Source: Diospyros lotus (lineage: Eukaryota; Streptophyta; Magnoliopsida; Ericales; Ebenaceae). Taken from it: a DNA stretch of 64,000 bases. Shown in pieces: positions 54,688 through 64,000 of the stretch (positions within the stretch are counted from its first letter, which is position 1; each line of letters starts with the position of its first letter). A program made the translations under genes and the position numbers. The DNA is taken from assembly GCF_014633365.1 (NCBI RefSeq), contig NC_068338.1, forward strand, positions 21,338,616 through 21,402,615. The letters are read 5' to 3'. The notes beneath the pieces were generated by a model, which worked only from the letters and a program-made list of their open reading frames with translations, did not search any database and was not told the origin of the DNA.

Positions 54688-57600
54688 CCAGTGGTAGTAC
54701 TTATCGATGGAGGGGCGACGCACAACTTTATAGCGGCAGAACTGGTGCAACGGTTGGGGTTGCCACGAACAGATACTACCAGATATGGGGTGATTATGGG
54801 GATAGGAATGGCGATGCAAGGAGCCGGCATTTGCAAGGGGGTGAAATTGCACCCACAAAACTTACAAATCGTGGAGGATTTTCTGCCCTTAGAGTTGGGT
54901 AGTTCTGATGTAATCCTTGGGATGAAGTGGCTGGCAGCAATGGGGAAGATGAGAGTGGATTGGAAGGCTTTAACTATGAAGTTTCAAGTTGAGGGATTGG
55001 CCGTGACCTTGCAAGGAGATCCTAGCTTAAGCAAAAGCTTGGTATCCTTCAAGGCTATGATGAAGGCCTTCGAGGAGAATGGAGAAGGAATGTTGTTGGA
55101 GCTGGGAACAATGGCAGCGCAATACAATGACAGCCAAGTAGAGGTTCCACCGTTCCTAAAAGAGGTGTTAGCTGAGTTTGAGGAGGTGTTCACAACACCT
55201 GAAGGGCTGCCTCCTTCCAGAAAAAAGGATCATGCAATCAACCTACTACCAAGCACGGTACCAGTTAGTGTTAGGCCCTATCGTTATCCTTACCTCCAGA
55301 AAAACGAGATTGAGAAGATAGTAGGAGAGATGCTAGCAGCGGGGATTATACAACCTAGTTCCAGCCCTTTTTCTAGTCCGGTCCTGCTTGTCAAGAAGAA
55401 GGATGCAGGGTGGTGTTTTTGTGTGGACTATAGGGCTTTGATTAAGGTGACCGTGCCCGACAAGTTTCCAATTCCCGTGAGCGAAGAGTTGTTGGATGAG
55501 CTTCATGGGGCCAAGGTCTTTTCCAAACTTGACCTTAAATCTGGGTATCATCAAATTCGCGTTAGGGCTGAGGATATTCCAAAGATAGCCTTCCGGACGC
55601 ATGAAGGCCATTACGAGTTCCTTGTAATGCCCTTCGGATTGACTAACGCGCTAGCCACGTTTCAGACACTGATGAATGACATTTTCAGGGAGCAGATGAG
55701 GCGTTTTGTGTTAGTCTTTTTTGATGACATATTGGTTTTCAGCAAGGATTTTGAACAGCATGCACAACACTTATGTTGTGTTCTGGAGGTGCTGGCAGCT
55801 AATCAACTATTTGCGAATAGGAAGAAGTGTTTGTTTGGACAACTGGAAATTGAGTACTTAGGCCACATTATATCACAACAAGGGGTTTCAGCTGATTGTA
55901 GCAAGATAAAAGCTATGTTAGATTGGCTCACTCCTACCACATTGAAGGAATTGCGTGGTTTCCTTGGTCTCACGGGATATTATAGGCGTTTTGTTAAGGA
56001 TTATGGCAGGTTAGCATAGCCTCTCACGGAGCGACTACGAAAGAACAATTTGTTTTGGGATGAGGCAACTGAGCAAGCTTTCCAAAGGCTCAAGGCTGCC
56101 ATGGTATCACTGCCTGTTTTGGCTTTGTCGAATTTTGACAAGCCATTTGTGGTGGAGACGGATGCGTCTGGACAAGATATTGGGGTAATTTTAATGCAAG
56201 ATCATAGACCTATTGCTTATTTCAGTCAGGCCTTCAATCAGTTGGGAAGGCGGAAATCAGTTTATGAGAGAGAGTTGATGGCCATTGTATTTGCGGTGCA
56301 AAAGTGGCGGCATTATTTGTTGGGACAGAAGTTTGTGGTCAGGACCGACCAAAAGAGCCTCAAATTTTTGATGGAGCAAAGGTTGGTAAGCCCAGAATAT
56401 CAGAAGTGGATGATTAAGTTAATGGAATTTCAGTTCGAAATTCAATATAGGCCTGGACTGGAAAACAAGGCTGCGGATGGATTGTCCCGCATCAGCCACT
56501 CTGCTGCCCTTCTAGCCTTAACCGTCCCTCAGGTTCTCCAACTTGATCAGCTGGTTCGAGAAGTAGAAGAAAATCAGTGGCTGCAAGGTGTGGTCAAGGA
56601 TCTCCAGCTTGATCCTACTTCCAGACCCCATTTCCAGTTGGTGGACAACCACCTCCTCTACAAGGGTAGGTTGTACCTACCGAAGGGCTCTTCTCTCATT
56701 CCATTGCTTTTACATGAGGGACATGATGGGAATGTGGGAGGACACTCGGGATTCTTGAAAACCTACAAGAGAATTGCCGCCAATGTATACTGGCCAAGTA
56801 TGAAGAGGGACATCCACAAGTATGTGAGTCATTGTGCTGTCTGCCAGCAAAACAAGGGGCTAACCCTAAAGCCGGGAGGGCTCCTGCAACCCCTTCCCCT
56901 ATCCCAAACCAAATTTGGGACGACATTGCTATGGACTTTATCGAAGGCTTACCAAGGTCAGGCAAAATGGACTCGATTTTGGTGGTAGTGGATAGACTCA
57001 GTAAGTATGGGCATTTTATCGGGCTTAAACACCCTTTTACAGCTAGAGAGGTGGCAGGAATCTTCATTAAGGAAGTTGTGAGGCTTCATGGTTTACCACG
57101 GTCAATTGTATCCGATAGGGACAAGATCTTCATGAGCAAATTTTGGGAGGAATTGTTCCGTCTCCAAGGCACCAAGCTCCACCGCAGCACAGCTTACCAT
57201 CCACAAACGGATGGTCAAACAAAGGTGTTGAATAGGACATTGGAGACATACCTTCGCTGTTTTGCTTCCTCTAAACCTAAAGCTTGGTTTGTGTGGCTGC
57301 CTTAGGCTGAACTTTGGTACAACACTTCGTACCACACAGCCTCGAGAATTACACCGTTCCAGGCAGTTTATGGGCGAGAACCACCACCAATCTTGAGGGT
57401 TGAAAGGGGATCCACTCCTGTTTCAATAGTGGAGCAACAACTGGTGGAAAGAGCTCAAGCAGTAATGAAGAAGGGGGTTGATATGAAAAGAAGAGCAGTG
57501 AAGTTTATGGTTGGGGACTTAGTTTACTTGAAACTAAGACCCTATCGTAGGAAGACATTGGCTGGACGTTCCAATGAGAAGTTGGCTCCTAGGTTCTATG

Positions 57601-58061
57601 GTCCATTTGAAGTTGAAAAGGAAATTGGACCTGTCGCTTACAAGTTAAAGCTGCCTTCACACTGCAGCATTCACCCAGTCTTCCATGTGTCCCAGCTACG
57701 AGAAGCCAAGGGTGCGTTGCAAGCCAATGTGGAGATTCCTAACCAGTTGAGTGCAGATTTGGAGATGTTGGTTGAACCGGAGGCAGTGCTAGGGGTCAAG
57801 CTAGGAACAAGAAGTAATTTACGGGGATTGGAAGTCTTACTTCAATGGAAGGGGTTACCTCCTTTGGAAGCCACTTGGGAGCCTTATAGCCTAATTCAGC
57901 AGCAATTTCCCTCTTTTCACCTTGAGGACAAGGTGAAAGTTGGGGAGGGGAGTAATGTTAGGCCGCTGATATTGCAAACATACCAAAGGCGCAACAAGAA
58001 TCAAGGGAATATTGGGAACACCACGAGTGGGCGTAACGGCCAGCATGTGCGCCAGGGGTAG
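54688..58061 (+). pseudogene. Pol of gypsy element K with chromodomain
   Basis: In the gag frame after the TAA: protease [13 protein letters not shown] (the usual D-S-G reads D-G-G), then RT with [13 protein letters not shown] and F-F-D-D (55719-55730). A TAG at 56017-56019 is followed by RNase H (V-V-E-T-D-A-S-G, R-T-D-Q-K-S-L-K) and the integrase zinc region (H-E-G-H...H, C-A-V-C). A frame change lies near 56890-56905. The core continues with [16 protein letters not shown] and Y-H-P-Q-T-D-G-Q-T; a TAG follows at 57303-57305. The C-terminus has H-P-V-F-H-V-S-Q-L and a chromodomain (V-L-L-Q-W-K-G-L-P-P-L-E-A-T-W-E). The frame runs into the 3' LTR to 58061. Confidence 0.92.
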
Positions 58062-58335
58062 AGTAGGCATTTGGCTAGGTTGTGTAACAAACCAGCAGGT
58101 GCATGAGCATAACCCAAATACGGTTATGGTGGAGGGATAACAACCTATAAAAAGGAGGTTAGAAGGGAGAGAAGGTGTGAAGAATTTAGAGTTTTCTGGG
58201 GAGGAGAGTTCTGGGCCTCTCGAATGCCCAGTTTGTTGCTTGTTTTCCATTGTTTTCCTTGTAATTGAGAGTTGCTATATAGCCGAAACTCACCTAATTC
58301 ACTGGAATTCCTACCTATTGTGTTGAATCTCATCA
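57956..58335 (+). repeat. 3' LTR of gypsy element K
   Basis: 380 bp, about 98% identical to the 5' LTR; preceded by the purine tract TTGGGGAGGGGAGTAA. Confidence 0.95.
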
Positions 58336-58340
58336 GAAGC

Positions 58341-58892
58341 CATAATCAGGTAGCTACTGTGGACAATTACTTGGTTCAAATGCAGCAAATGTTGCATACC
58401 CTGAAGGAGTTGTCCAATGCCCAAAATCGAATGAAACAATATGTAAACAGAAAGAGGAGTGAAAGGTTCTTCTTAGTAGGAGATAAGGTGTATCTAAAAT
58501 TGAGGCAAGCCCAACTAAAGAGTATATCCCCTAAGTCAATTACTAAGTCGAGTCCCAAATACTATGGCCCTTATGAAGTGATAGCCAAGGTGGGGCAGAT
58601 GGCCTACGGACTCGAACTTCCGAAGGGGTCTCACATACACCCCATGTTCCATGTGTCACTCCTTAAACGCTCCCTAGGCAACAATCCAATCAGTTCTATC
58701 CTACCCTTAGCAATACAACCAACTCAACAAGAGACGAAATCTATAGCTATAGCGGACAGGAGAATCATCTACAAGCACGCGGCACCTATCACTGAGGTGT
58801 TAGTTCACTGGTCTAATCTCCACCCCGAAAACAACACCTAGGAGTACCTCCCCAACCTGTTGAAGCAGTTTCCTAAGGCAGCAGGGCTCTAG
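58341..58892 (+). pseudogene. Integrase end of gypsy J after gypsy K
   Basis: Resumes the integrase C-terminal region: V-G-D-K-V-Y-L-K-L-R, K-Y-Y-G-P-Y-E-V, H-P-M-F-H-V-S-L-L-K, and V-L-V-H-W-S-N-L-H-P-E-N-N-T, then a stop where Trp is expected before E-Y-L-P. It mirrors the end of gypsy I. Confidence 0.85.
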
Positions 58893-58937
58893 TGATTCAC
58901 ATGAGGACAAGTAATGTTCCTAGCGCGCGCGCACGCC

Positions 58938-58952
58938 GGGGGGGGGGGGGAA
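58938..58952 (+). other. Polypurine tract of gypsy element J, expanded G run
   Basis: An uninterrupted run of about 13 G bases then AAT precedes the 3' LTR. A CG-alternating stretch (GCGCGCGCGCACGCC) lies just upstream. Confidence 0.75.
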
Positions 58953-58953
58953 T

Positions 58954-59136
58954 TGTCACGGGACTACAATGCAAATAAGAAGATTACTAAGGTAGAAAGA
59001 TAGAGGGTACTATTGTAATATGGATTAGATTGGTAGTTATCTAATTCAAATGTAATCCAAATGTTGGCGACAAGGCTTGGTAAATATAAACCAACCTTCG
59101 CGGCCGGGAGAGGCATCCATTGGGAATTCAATTGAT

Positions 59137-59176
<40 letters not shown>

Positions 59177-59268
59177 GTTCTTCCTTCTTTCCTTCTGACC
59201 TATCAGTTCCCGAGCAATTCTTACTGAATTGCGAGAGAACTCTCCCCTGTCAGAATCCTATTCTGACA
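58954..59268 (+). repeat. 3' LTR of gypsy element J
   Basis: 315 bp, TGTCACGGGAC to TATTCTGACA. It contains an expanded CT microsatellite at 59141-59173 that the 5' LTR lacks. Confidence 0.92.
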
Positions 59269-59352
59269 CACTCATAACTTCCACACCAATATGATAAACA
59301 CTCATTATATTGACACCATTACACATATATGTGTAGAGAGAAGCCGTCAAAC

Positions 59353-59766
59353 CTGAGCAGAACAGCCGTCGGAACCGTCGGTTTTCAATAGGGCCAAAGC
59401 GCCAGAAACATCAGGATCGATTCCAATTATCCACGGGGAGTCGGAATTGCGGCTGCAGACATGCAGAACGTCTTGGCCATTGAGCTTGTCCGGCAAGGGG
59501 CAAGAGAGAGAAGCGAGCCAGTTCTCCTTCAGCTGAGCGTCCGAAACCTTGGCCTTGGCTCTTCCGTTACTCTCCAAGGCGACACTCTTTCTGCGACCCT
59601 TCCGTTCTTTGGCAGTCGTCGGTGCCAAATTTGGGGAAGACACGACACAGAAACGTCTAATGGTAGGGCAACGGAAGCCGAGTTTTGATCCAAACTTGGA
59701 GGGGATTGAGTTCATGGAGTAGGGGTTTGCAGGCTGCAATGGAGGCTGGATTTGAAGGGTCTCCAT
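59353..59766 (-). CDS. MOC1: MOC1-type Holliday junction resolvase, exon 1
   Basis: Minus-strand first coding exon, 414 nt, residues 1-138. ATG at 59766 (M-E-T-L-Q-I-Q-P-P-L) is the first in-frame ATG; the upstream TTG codons are leader. Residues 1 to about 60 are rich in Ser, Pro, Arg and Lys with few acidic residues, as in a plastid transit peptide. The family segment L-K-E-N-W-L-A-S-L-S-C-P-L-P lies at 79-92. The RuvC-fold start W-I-I-G-I-D-P-D-V-S-G-A-L-A holds the first catalytic Asp (Asp117). The exon ends S-A-Q with donor CAG|GTTTGA. The predicted enzyme cuts four-way DNA junctions in chloroplast nucleoids (family knowledge). The family name is secure; full function depends on the last exon, which is not in the window. 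Confidence 0.95.
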
Positions 59767-59830
59767 CAACAAACGTACAGAGAGAGAGAGAGAGAGAGAG
59801 AGACGAGTGACCTGTTCAAATTGGCGCCCA
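59767..59830 (-). promoter_or_regulatory. MOC1 5' leader with CT repeat and E2F-like site
   Basis: On the gene strand, a CT microsatellite (59779-59803) lies about 13 bases upstream of the ATG. TTGGCGCC (59821-59828) fits the E2F consensus TTSSCGSS and reads as a near-palindrome on both strands. Confidence 0.5.
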
Positions 59831-59983
59831 GTTGATTGGGATATCTTCTTCCCCTCCCTCTCCTCTCGAGTGCCATTTTGTTCACCCCTTTAACGGGGTG
59901 AACATAACACTCGTTACTTTGGGTTAAATATCATCTTTTCACTAACGGAGATTAGTTAAAATTGGCACTCAAATATTGCAATA

Positions 59984-59991
59984 TTCCCGCC
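59984..59991. promoter_or_regulatory. Second E2F-like motif upstream of MOC1
   Basis: TTCCCGCC, a perfect fit to TTSSCGSS, 218 bp upstream of the ATG. A nearby inverted repeat (GTTCACCCC / GGGGTGAAC, 59879-59902) separates the two motifs. Confidence 0.45.
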
Positions 59992-61220
59992 CATTGGAGT
60001 CTTCGTATCTCCCTCTCAACCTCCACCATCTTTATTTGCTTCTCTCTCTCTCTCTCTCTCACCAGTAACAGTGATGTCCTCACAGGAACCAATAACAACG
60101 TCGGTCCTCTGACGTCCCCCCTAGCAACGGCGTCTCTCTTTCCAATGCATCTCCTCCACCTCCGCGACTTCTCTCTATTCTCATCACTTCCTATCTCGTG
60201 TTCAATTATCGTGGTCATCACTTCCTCCTAATCCTATGACCATTGTCGACATCTGCCACAATCACCACCTCTTCCTATTTCGACTGTTCCAAACATTTTC
60301 GTAGTTAAATAACCTCAATTTTCAAATACATGAGATTTCGTTAGTGCTCTAGTTCCTTAACCAGGTTTGATCTTCATTTTGCTCTTTTTCATTATAAGAT
60401 ATGCAAATTAAAAACTATCTGTAAGTGGCTATACTTGTTTTCTTCGATTAGGATTTAATTTAGTTTTTTTAGAAACCAACTAACACACATAGTGTTATTA
60501 AGTTACTTGTAAGATTAATTGATACCCGCACTAAGGATATATTGACTTTAAAAAAAAAAAATAGATGCCTAATAAAGTAATAGGTAAGAAGAAGCTGACC
60601 TGAATGTACGTTTATCCTAATTGCAGAGTACTTAATTAAATTTTTAAGGACTATAAGAAATAAAAAAGAATGTAGAACTTGCTCAAAGCCTAAATTATAT
60701 CCTCTTAACTCCTAGTTATCATTGGATTACTTAGGATTATTGCCCTTATGCGATCCCCTATCGCTCGTGCCCTCGATTTCGGCAAATGAGGTAAATCGCA
60801 GATGAAGACTTTACCTCACTACGTAGGGCAATGAATCGAAACCACGACTTATTGGCGCGAATTTCAACTTATTGTGACCCAACCACTGGAGCTGTGCTCT
60901 ATGGGCTTTATCTTTGAATTACTGTTGTATAGGCTTATGTTCTCTACTATCTTTCTGTCTCTGTTTCTAAACAACACCTTAGTATGTTTTATCTGGATAT
61001 CAAATTCATAATTTATTCTATGTGCAAACATTTGTTATCATTCTTCTTTCACTAGCACTTGACAATATTGTATAATTGTTTGTAATTATGGCAGTGCTAT
61101 TCTTTTTAAGTATCAAGTTCTTAAAAAGTCACAAATGCAGTTTATCTCACTTTTTATTTTCTTTCATTTGCTTAAAACATACAGCCTAGTTTGTCATAAT
61201 TAAATACTTGGATTTTAGTA
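59992..61220. other. Upstream region of MOC1, nothing else assigned
   Basis: A CT run lies at about 60040-60059. The two opposed 89-codon frames at 59952-60231 overlap each other completely and show no family motif. 60700-60860 is a GC-richer patch without recognised content. A run of A lies at 60550-60560. No divergent gene is evident. Confidence 0.35.
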
Positions 61221-62294
61221 ATGGAAGCAAATATCAGTAGTTCTTGTGAAGGAATGAGTATTCAAGACTTGGATTTTAGTAATGATACTGAATGTCTAAA
61301 AAAAATAATAGATGTCTAAAAATTGGAATGACATTTGGCACAACAAAAAAGCATATGATTTCTATAATACATATGCAAGACAAGTTGGCTTCAGTGTAGG
61401 GATATTAAGAACAAACAAGAACAAATCTGACAAAAATAAAATCTAACGACAAGCACTGGTTTGTTCGTGTGAGGGCACTTCCAAAAAAATCAAGACACCC
61501 CCCCCCCCCCCCAAACAAAACAAAAAAGATATATTCAACGATTTGATTGTAAAGCAAAATTTCTAATTAAACGGATTCTCGATCATAAATATAGACTAAT
61601 TGAGTTCAAGTCGGAGCATACTCATGATCTTGTCCCACTTTAGCATTCCCATTATTTGAGGTCTCGAAGGAAAATCGATTTTTCACAAGCTGAATTTATG
61701 AAGAAAATGTGTTCATTTGGAATAAAGCAAGAACAATTTTTATCCTACATGTGCGAAGAAGTTGGTGGAGCCCAAAACCTTAATTTCACAAGATCTGACT
61801 GCAAAAAATTTATTACAAAGAATACAGGCTAAATTTTTCAAAAAGAGTGATATTGAATGTCTCATTGAATACTTCAAACAAAAGAAAGGGGAAAACAAAT
61901 ATTTTTTTTACTCTTTTCAAACCCATGAAGATGGTAAGATATGCGATGTATTTTTTGTGATGCAAAATCAAGATAGGATTATAGGTTATTTGGTGATGCA
62001 ATATATTTCGATACAACATTTAAGACAAACAATTATGATATGTTATGTGCATCAATTGTCAGCATCAACCATCACGGGCAAACATCACTTTTTGGACGTG
62101 GTATGTTAGATGGTGAAACAACTGATGCGGTAATGTGGTTGTTTACTACTTTCTTTGAGGTTATGGAAGGAAAAAAATTGAAAAGCATAATTATAGATCA
62201 ATCTACAACTATATCAAGTGTTGTTGATGCAGTATTTGTAATGACTCGATATTTTTGGAAAATAATAATAATAATAATTTGTTTTTGTATTTAG
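61221..62294 (+). pseudogene. FAR1-related / MULE-domain pseudogene
   Basis: A decayed copy of a FAR1-related sequence, the plant family derived from Mutator-like transposases. ATG at 61221 (M-E-A-N-I-S-S-S). The FAR1 DNA-binding region is readable at 61355-61440 (A-Y-D-F-Y-N-T-Y-A-R-Q-V-G-F-S-V). The spacer and start of the MULE transposase domain are at 61762-62000 (I-E-Y-F-K-Q-K-K-G-E-N, F-F-Y-S-F-Q). After a frame change near 61985-62010 the domain continues (F-D-T-T-F-type, then S-I-N-H-H-G-Q-T-S-L-F-G and M-W-L-F-T-T-F-F) to about 62260, ending in an ATA repeat. The SWIM zinc finger is missing. A C run at 61498-61512 interrupts the DNA-binding domain. Non-functional. Confidence 0.78.
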
Positions 62295-62449
62295 ATGATC
62301 TATTTATTGGAGATTTTGTGGAATAAGGAATTTAAGGAAGGAAATTAATATTAATGTCATCAGAAGTCTTGAGAGTTTTTCGCATATGGCAAAGAGGAAT
62401 TTTATGTGTAAGCTTAAAAAGTCAAAATTTGATAATTTAATAGGAAAAA
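62295..62449. other. Short unassigned stretch
   Basis: AT-rich; nothing recognised between the FAR1-type pseudogene and the LTR candidate. Confidence 0.4.
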
Positions 62450-64000
62450 TGTAAAACGACCCGTTAGTGAATCTAGATTATTTTGTCATTATTTTGATAG
62501 TGTTATGTTTTGGTATTATTTGATCTAAATGTTTCAAATATTTAATGTGATGCATGAAGTTCAAAATTAAAGAGATTTATGTGTGGGAAAGTCAACGAAA
62601 AATTATGGAAAAATTATGATGTGAAAAGGTTGAAAAGTTAAGTGATATGGAATTGTGAATTGGTTGAAAAGTCGAGTGGAAAGGGGAGGAATAGTAAAAA
62701 TTGAAATGGGAATTTGAAGGAGTAGCCAGTTGTGCGTGTGGATATATATATATGTGTGTGTGTGTGTGATTTATGTTATATTTAAATGAATTAAAGAGGG
62801 ATATGTGTAATATTTATTCAATTGTGAGGGGTAAAATTTGGGGATTGAAAAAATATATAAAGAGGAGAAGGGGGCTTGGCTTGCAAGCCATCTTCTTTCT
62901 TCTCCTCTCCTCATTTCATTTTTTTCTTCTCTTGTCTTCTTCTTATTTTTGATTTTGGAGCTATCAAGGGGGTGAGAGTTGCAACTTTCAACAAGTTCTT
63001 GTTTGTTTTGTCATCCAAGGCAAGTTCCTTTGTTTCTTTCTCCATTTCTTTGTAAGCTCTTTTCTATTTCTTTCAAGTGCAAAACCCTAACTTCTATATT
63101 CTTGTTATGTAATTTATTTTCCTCTTTTACAAGCTCTTTAATCTTCTCATTCAATTGAGTGATTCATCTATTTCATTTTGGTTATGGTTTTGTGAAACCC
63201 AGTATTTGTTTTTGGTAGAATAGTTTCAATCTGGTTGGTTGTAATTCGTGTAGTTTTTCTTCGTTTTTGGTAAACTGAGCATATGGTATACATGAGGTCT
63301 TGTTTCACCTCATCTTTTCAAAGAAATGGCGTATTTTTTTGTTAGGATTTGAGCTATGTAAGTTCTAGTTGATTTTGGGAGCATTTTGTTCATCCATTTT
63401 CGTTTTTGGGTCTCAAGAATCGACTATTTTGAGCCAAAGTCGACTCTGTATATCAAGTTCTCGACCAGATCGACTAAGTTGATATAGAACTTGACTTTCC
63501 AATTCTAAAAGTCAACTTTCTAGAAGTTGACTTTCCATTTTAGATTGCGCATGTTGTACTCTTTAAGGCATCACTTTTTGTAATTATATCCGATTTGAGA
63601 TTCGTTTGTTGCGTTATAAATTAGACTCGATAAGATTCATTTTGATATATAACTTCAATCATTTGGCTTCAATTTGGACCTACAAGGGCCTTGTTAAACT
63701 CTACTATAAAATTTCATAATTTCACTATAACACATAATTTGGCTTGCTTCAATTTTTGAGGTGTAACTCTCTGTGCTTATATCAAATTTGAAATCTGTTT
63801 ATTGTTATATAAACTAGACATTATAGGCTTCGATTTGGTATATGACTTGAACTATTTGGTGAAGATTTGAGTCAGTAACTGTCGACGTTTGATTTCGGCC
63901 GACCGTGATTCGTTTTGGGCCGCGGTGAGTCAATCCAAAAAAATACCGAGAAGGAAGGAAGAAAACCCCCCCCTCCCCCAAAGTTCCAAGCGTGTACACC
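62450..64000 (+). repeat. Probable gypsy LTR, start only
   Basis: The start TGTAAAACGACCCG resembles the TGTAACGCCCCG-type termini of chromovirus (Tekay/Del-like) LTRs. A GTGTG microsatellite lies near 62753-62768 and an AAATATATAAAG box at about 62850, followed by a CT-rich leader and long transcribed-looking DNA with several AGTCGACT/GTTGACTTT motifs (63420-63540). No end, PBS or coding part lies inside the window. Confidence 0.4.

Larger units (their letters stand above)
53079..58335 (+). mobile_element. Gypsy element K, young chromodomain type, plus
   Basis: 5257 bp with two 380-bp LTRs (53079-53458 and 57956-58335) that differ at only about 7 sites (1.8%), and identical GAAGC duplications at 53074-53078 and 58336-58340. 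PBS at 53462-53473. Polypurine tract at about 57940-57955. It is the youngest and best preserved element in the window: gag and pol are nearly continuous in one frame with three nonsense codons and one frame change. A C-terminal chromodomain places it in the chromovirus branch of Ty3/gypsy. Confidence 0.95.
48813..59268 (+). mobile_element. Gypsy element J (outer), plus strand, nested
   Basis: Bounded by CACTC at 48808-48812 and 59269-59273. LTRs are 348 bp (48813-49160) and 315 bp (58954-59268). Gag, protease, RT, RNase H and integrase are in order on the plus strand, interrupted by a hAT-type MITE (52539-52703) and by gypsy K (53079-58335). LTRs differ at many positions plus indels, so it is clearly older than K. 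It is the same family as gypsy I. It ends 84 bp from the splice donor of MOC1 exon 1. Confidence 0.93.

Noticed and set aside
59461..59688. Plus-strand open frame of 75 codons
   Set aside because: It is the complement of MOC1 exon 1, which has family motifs and splice support on the minus strand.
59353..59772. Exon 1 beginning two codons earlier, at 59772
   Set aside because: The codons at 59772 and 59769 are TTG; the first real ATG in frame is at 59766 and fits the family start.
59952..60231. Divergent gene upstream of MOC1
   Set aside because: Two overlapping opposite frames of equal length around a CT repeat, no motifs or splice structure.

Overview
This is eukaryotic, plant nuclear DNA. 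It is AT-rich, has GT-AG introns, and is packed with Ty1/copia and Ty3/gypsy LTR retrotransposons whose primer-binding sites match plant initiator tRNA-Met. A FAR1-type pseudogene, MITEs and LINE debris are also present. I cannot name the species; a flowering plant, probably a dicot with many transposons in its introns, fits best. I see no bacterial, organellar, CRISPR or RNA-gene content.

The one host gene I recognise runs the whole length of the window on the minus strand. It is a plant RuvC-like chloroplast Holliday-junction resolvase of the MOC1 family. Four coding exons were found by reading the minus strand: exon 1 at 59353-59766, exon 2 at 31449-31554, exon 3 at 10277-10329 and exon 4 at 5958-6084. 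All splice sites are GT-AG, all phases agree, and together they give 233 codons. The remaining 3' exon or exons should lie left of base 1. The introns are about 27.8 kb, 21.1 kb, 4.2 kb and more than 5.9 kb, and almost everything else in the window is transposon DNA inside them.

Layout from left to right. 1-5950 (intron 4): an ORF of unknown origin, LTR pieces, a decayed plus-strand copia element and an 18-bp minisatellite. 6085-10276 (intron 3): LINE remnant, MITE-like element and an 85-bp tandem duplication. 10330-31448 (intron 2): two Mutator-type MITEs with perfect 9-bp target duplications, a copia element with an internally inverted block, and a minus-strand copia that contains a second complete minus-strand copia, with solo LTRs in both. 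31555-59352 (intron 1): LINE piece, a long TIR element, a copia fragment, an 11.4-kb gypsy insertion holding two further gypsy elements, and a 10.5-kb gypsy holding a hAT-type MITE and a young chromodomain gypsy. That last insertion ends 84 bp from the splice donor of exon 1. 59767-60240: 5' leader and promoter of the resolvase gene, with a CT microsatellite and two E2F-like motifs. 61221-62294: FAR1/MULE-type pseudogene. 62450 to the end: probable start of another LTR.

No transposon here has a fully intact coding region. Many insertions can be delimited to the base because their 5-, 8- or 9-bp target duplications survive, so the order of insertion can be read from the nesting.
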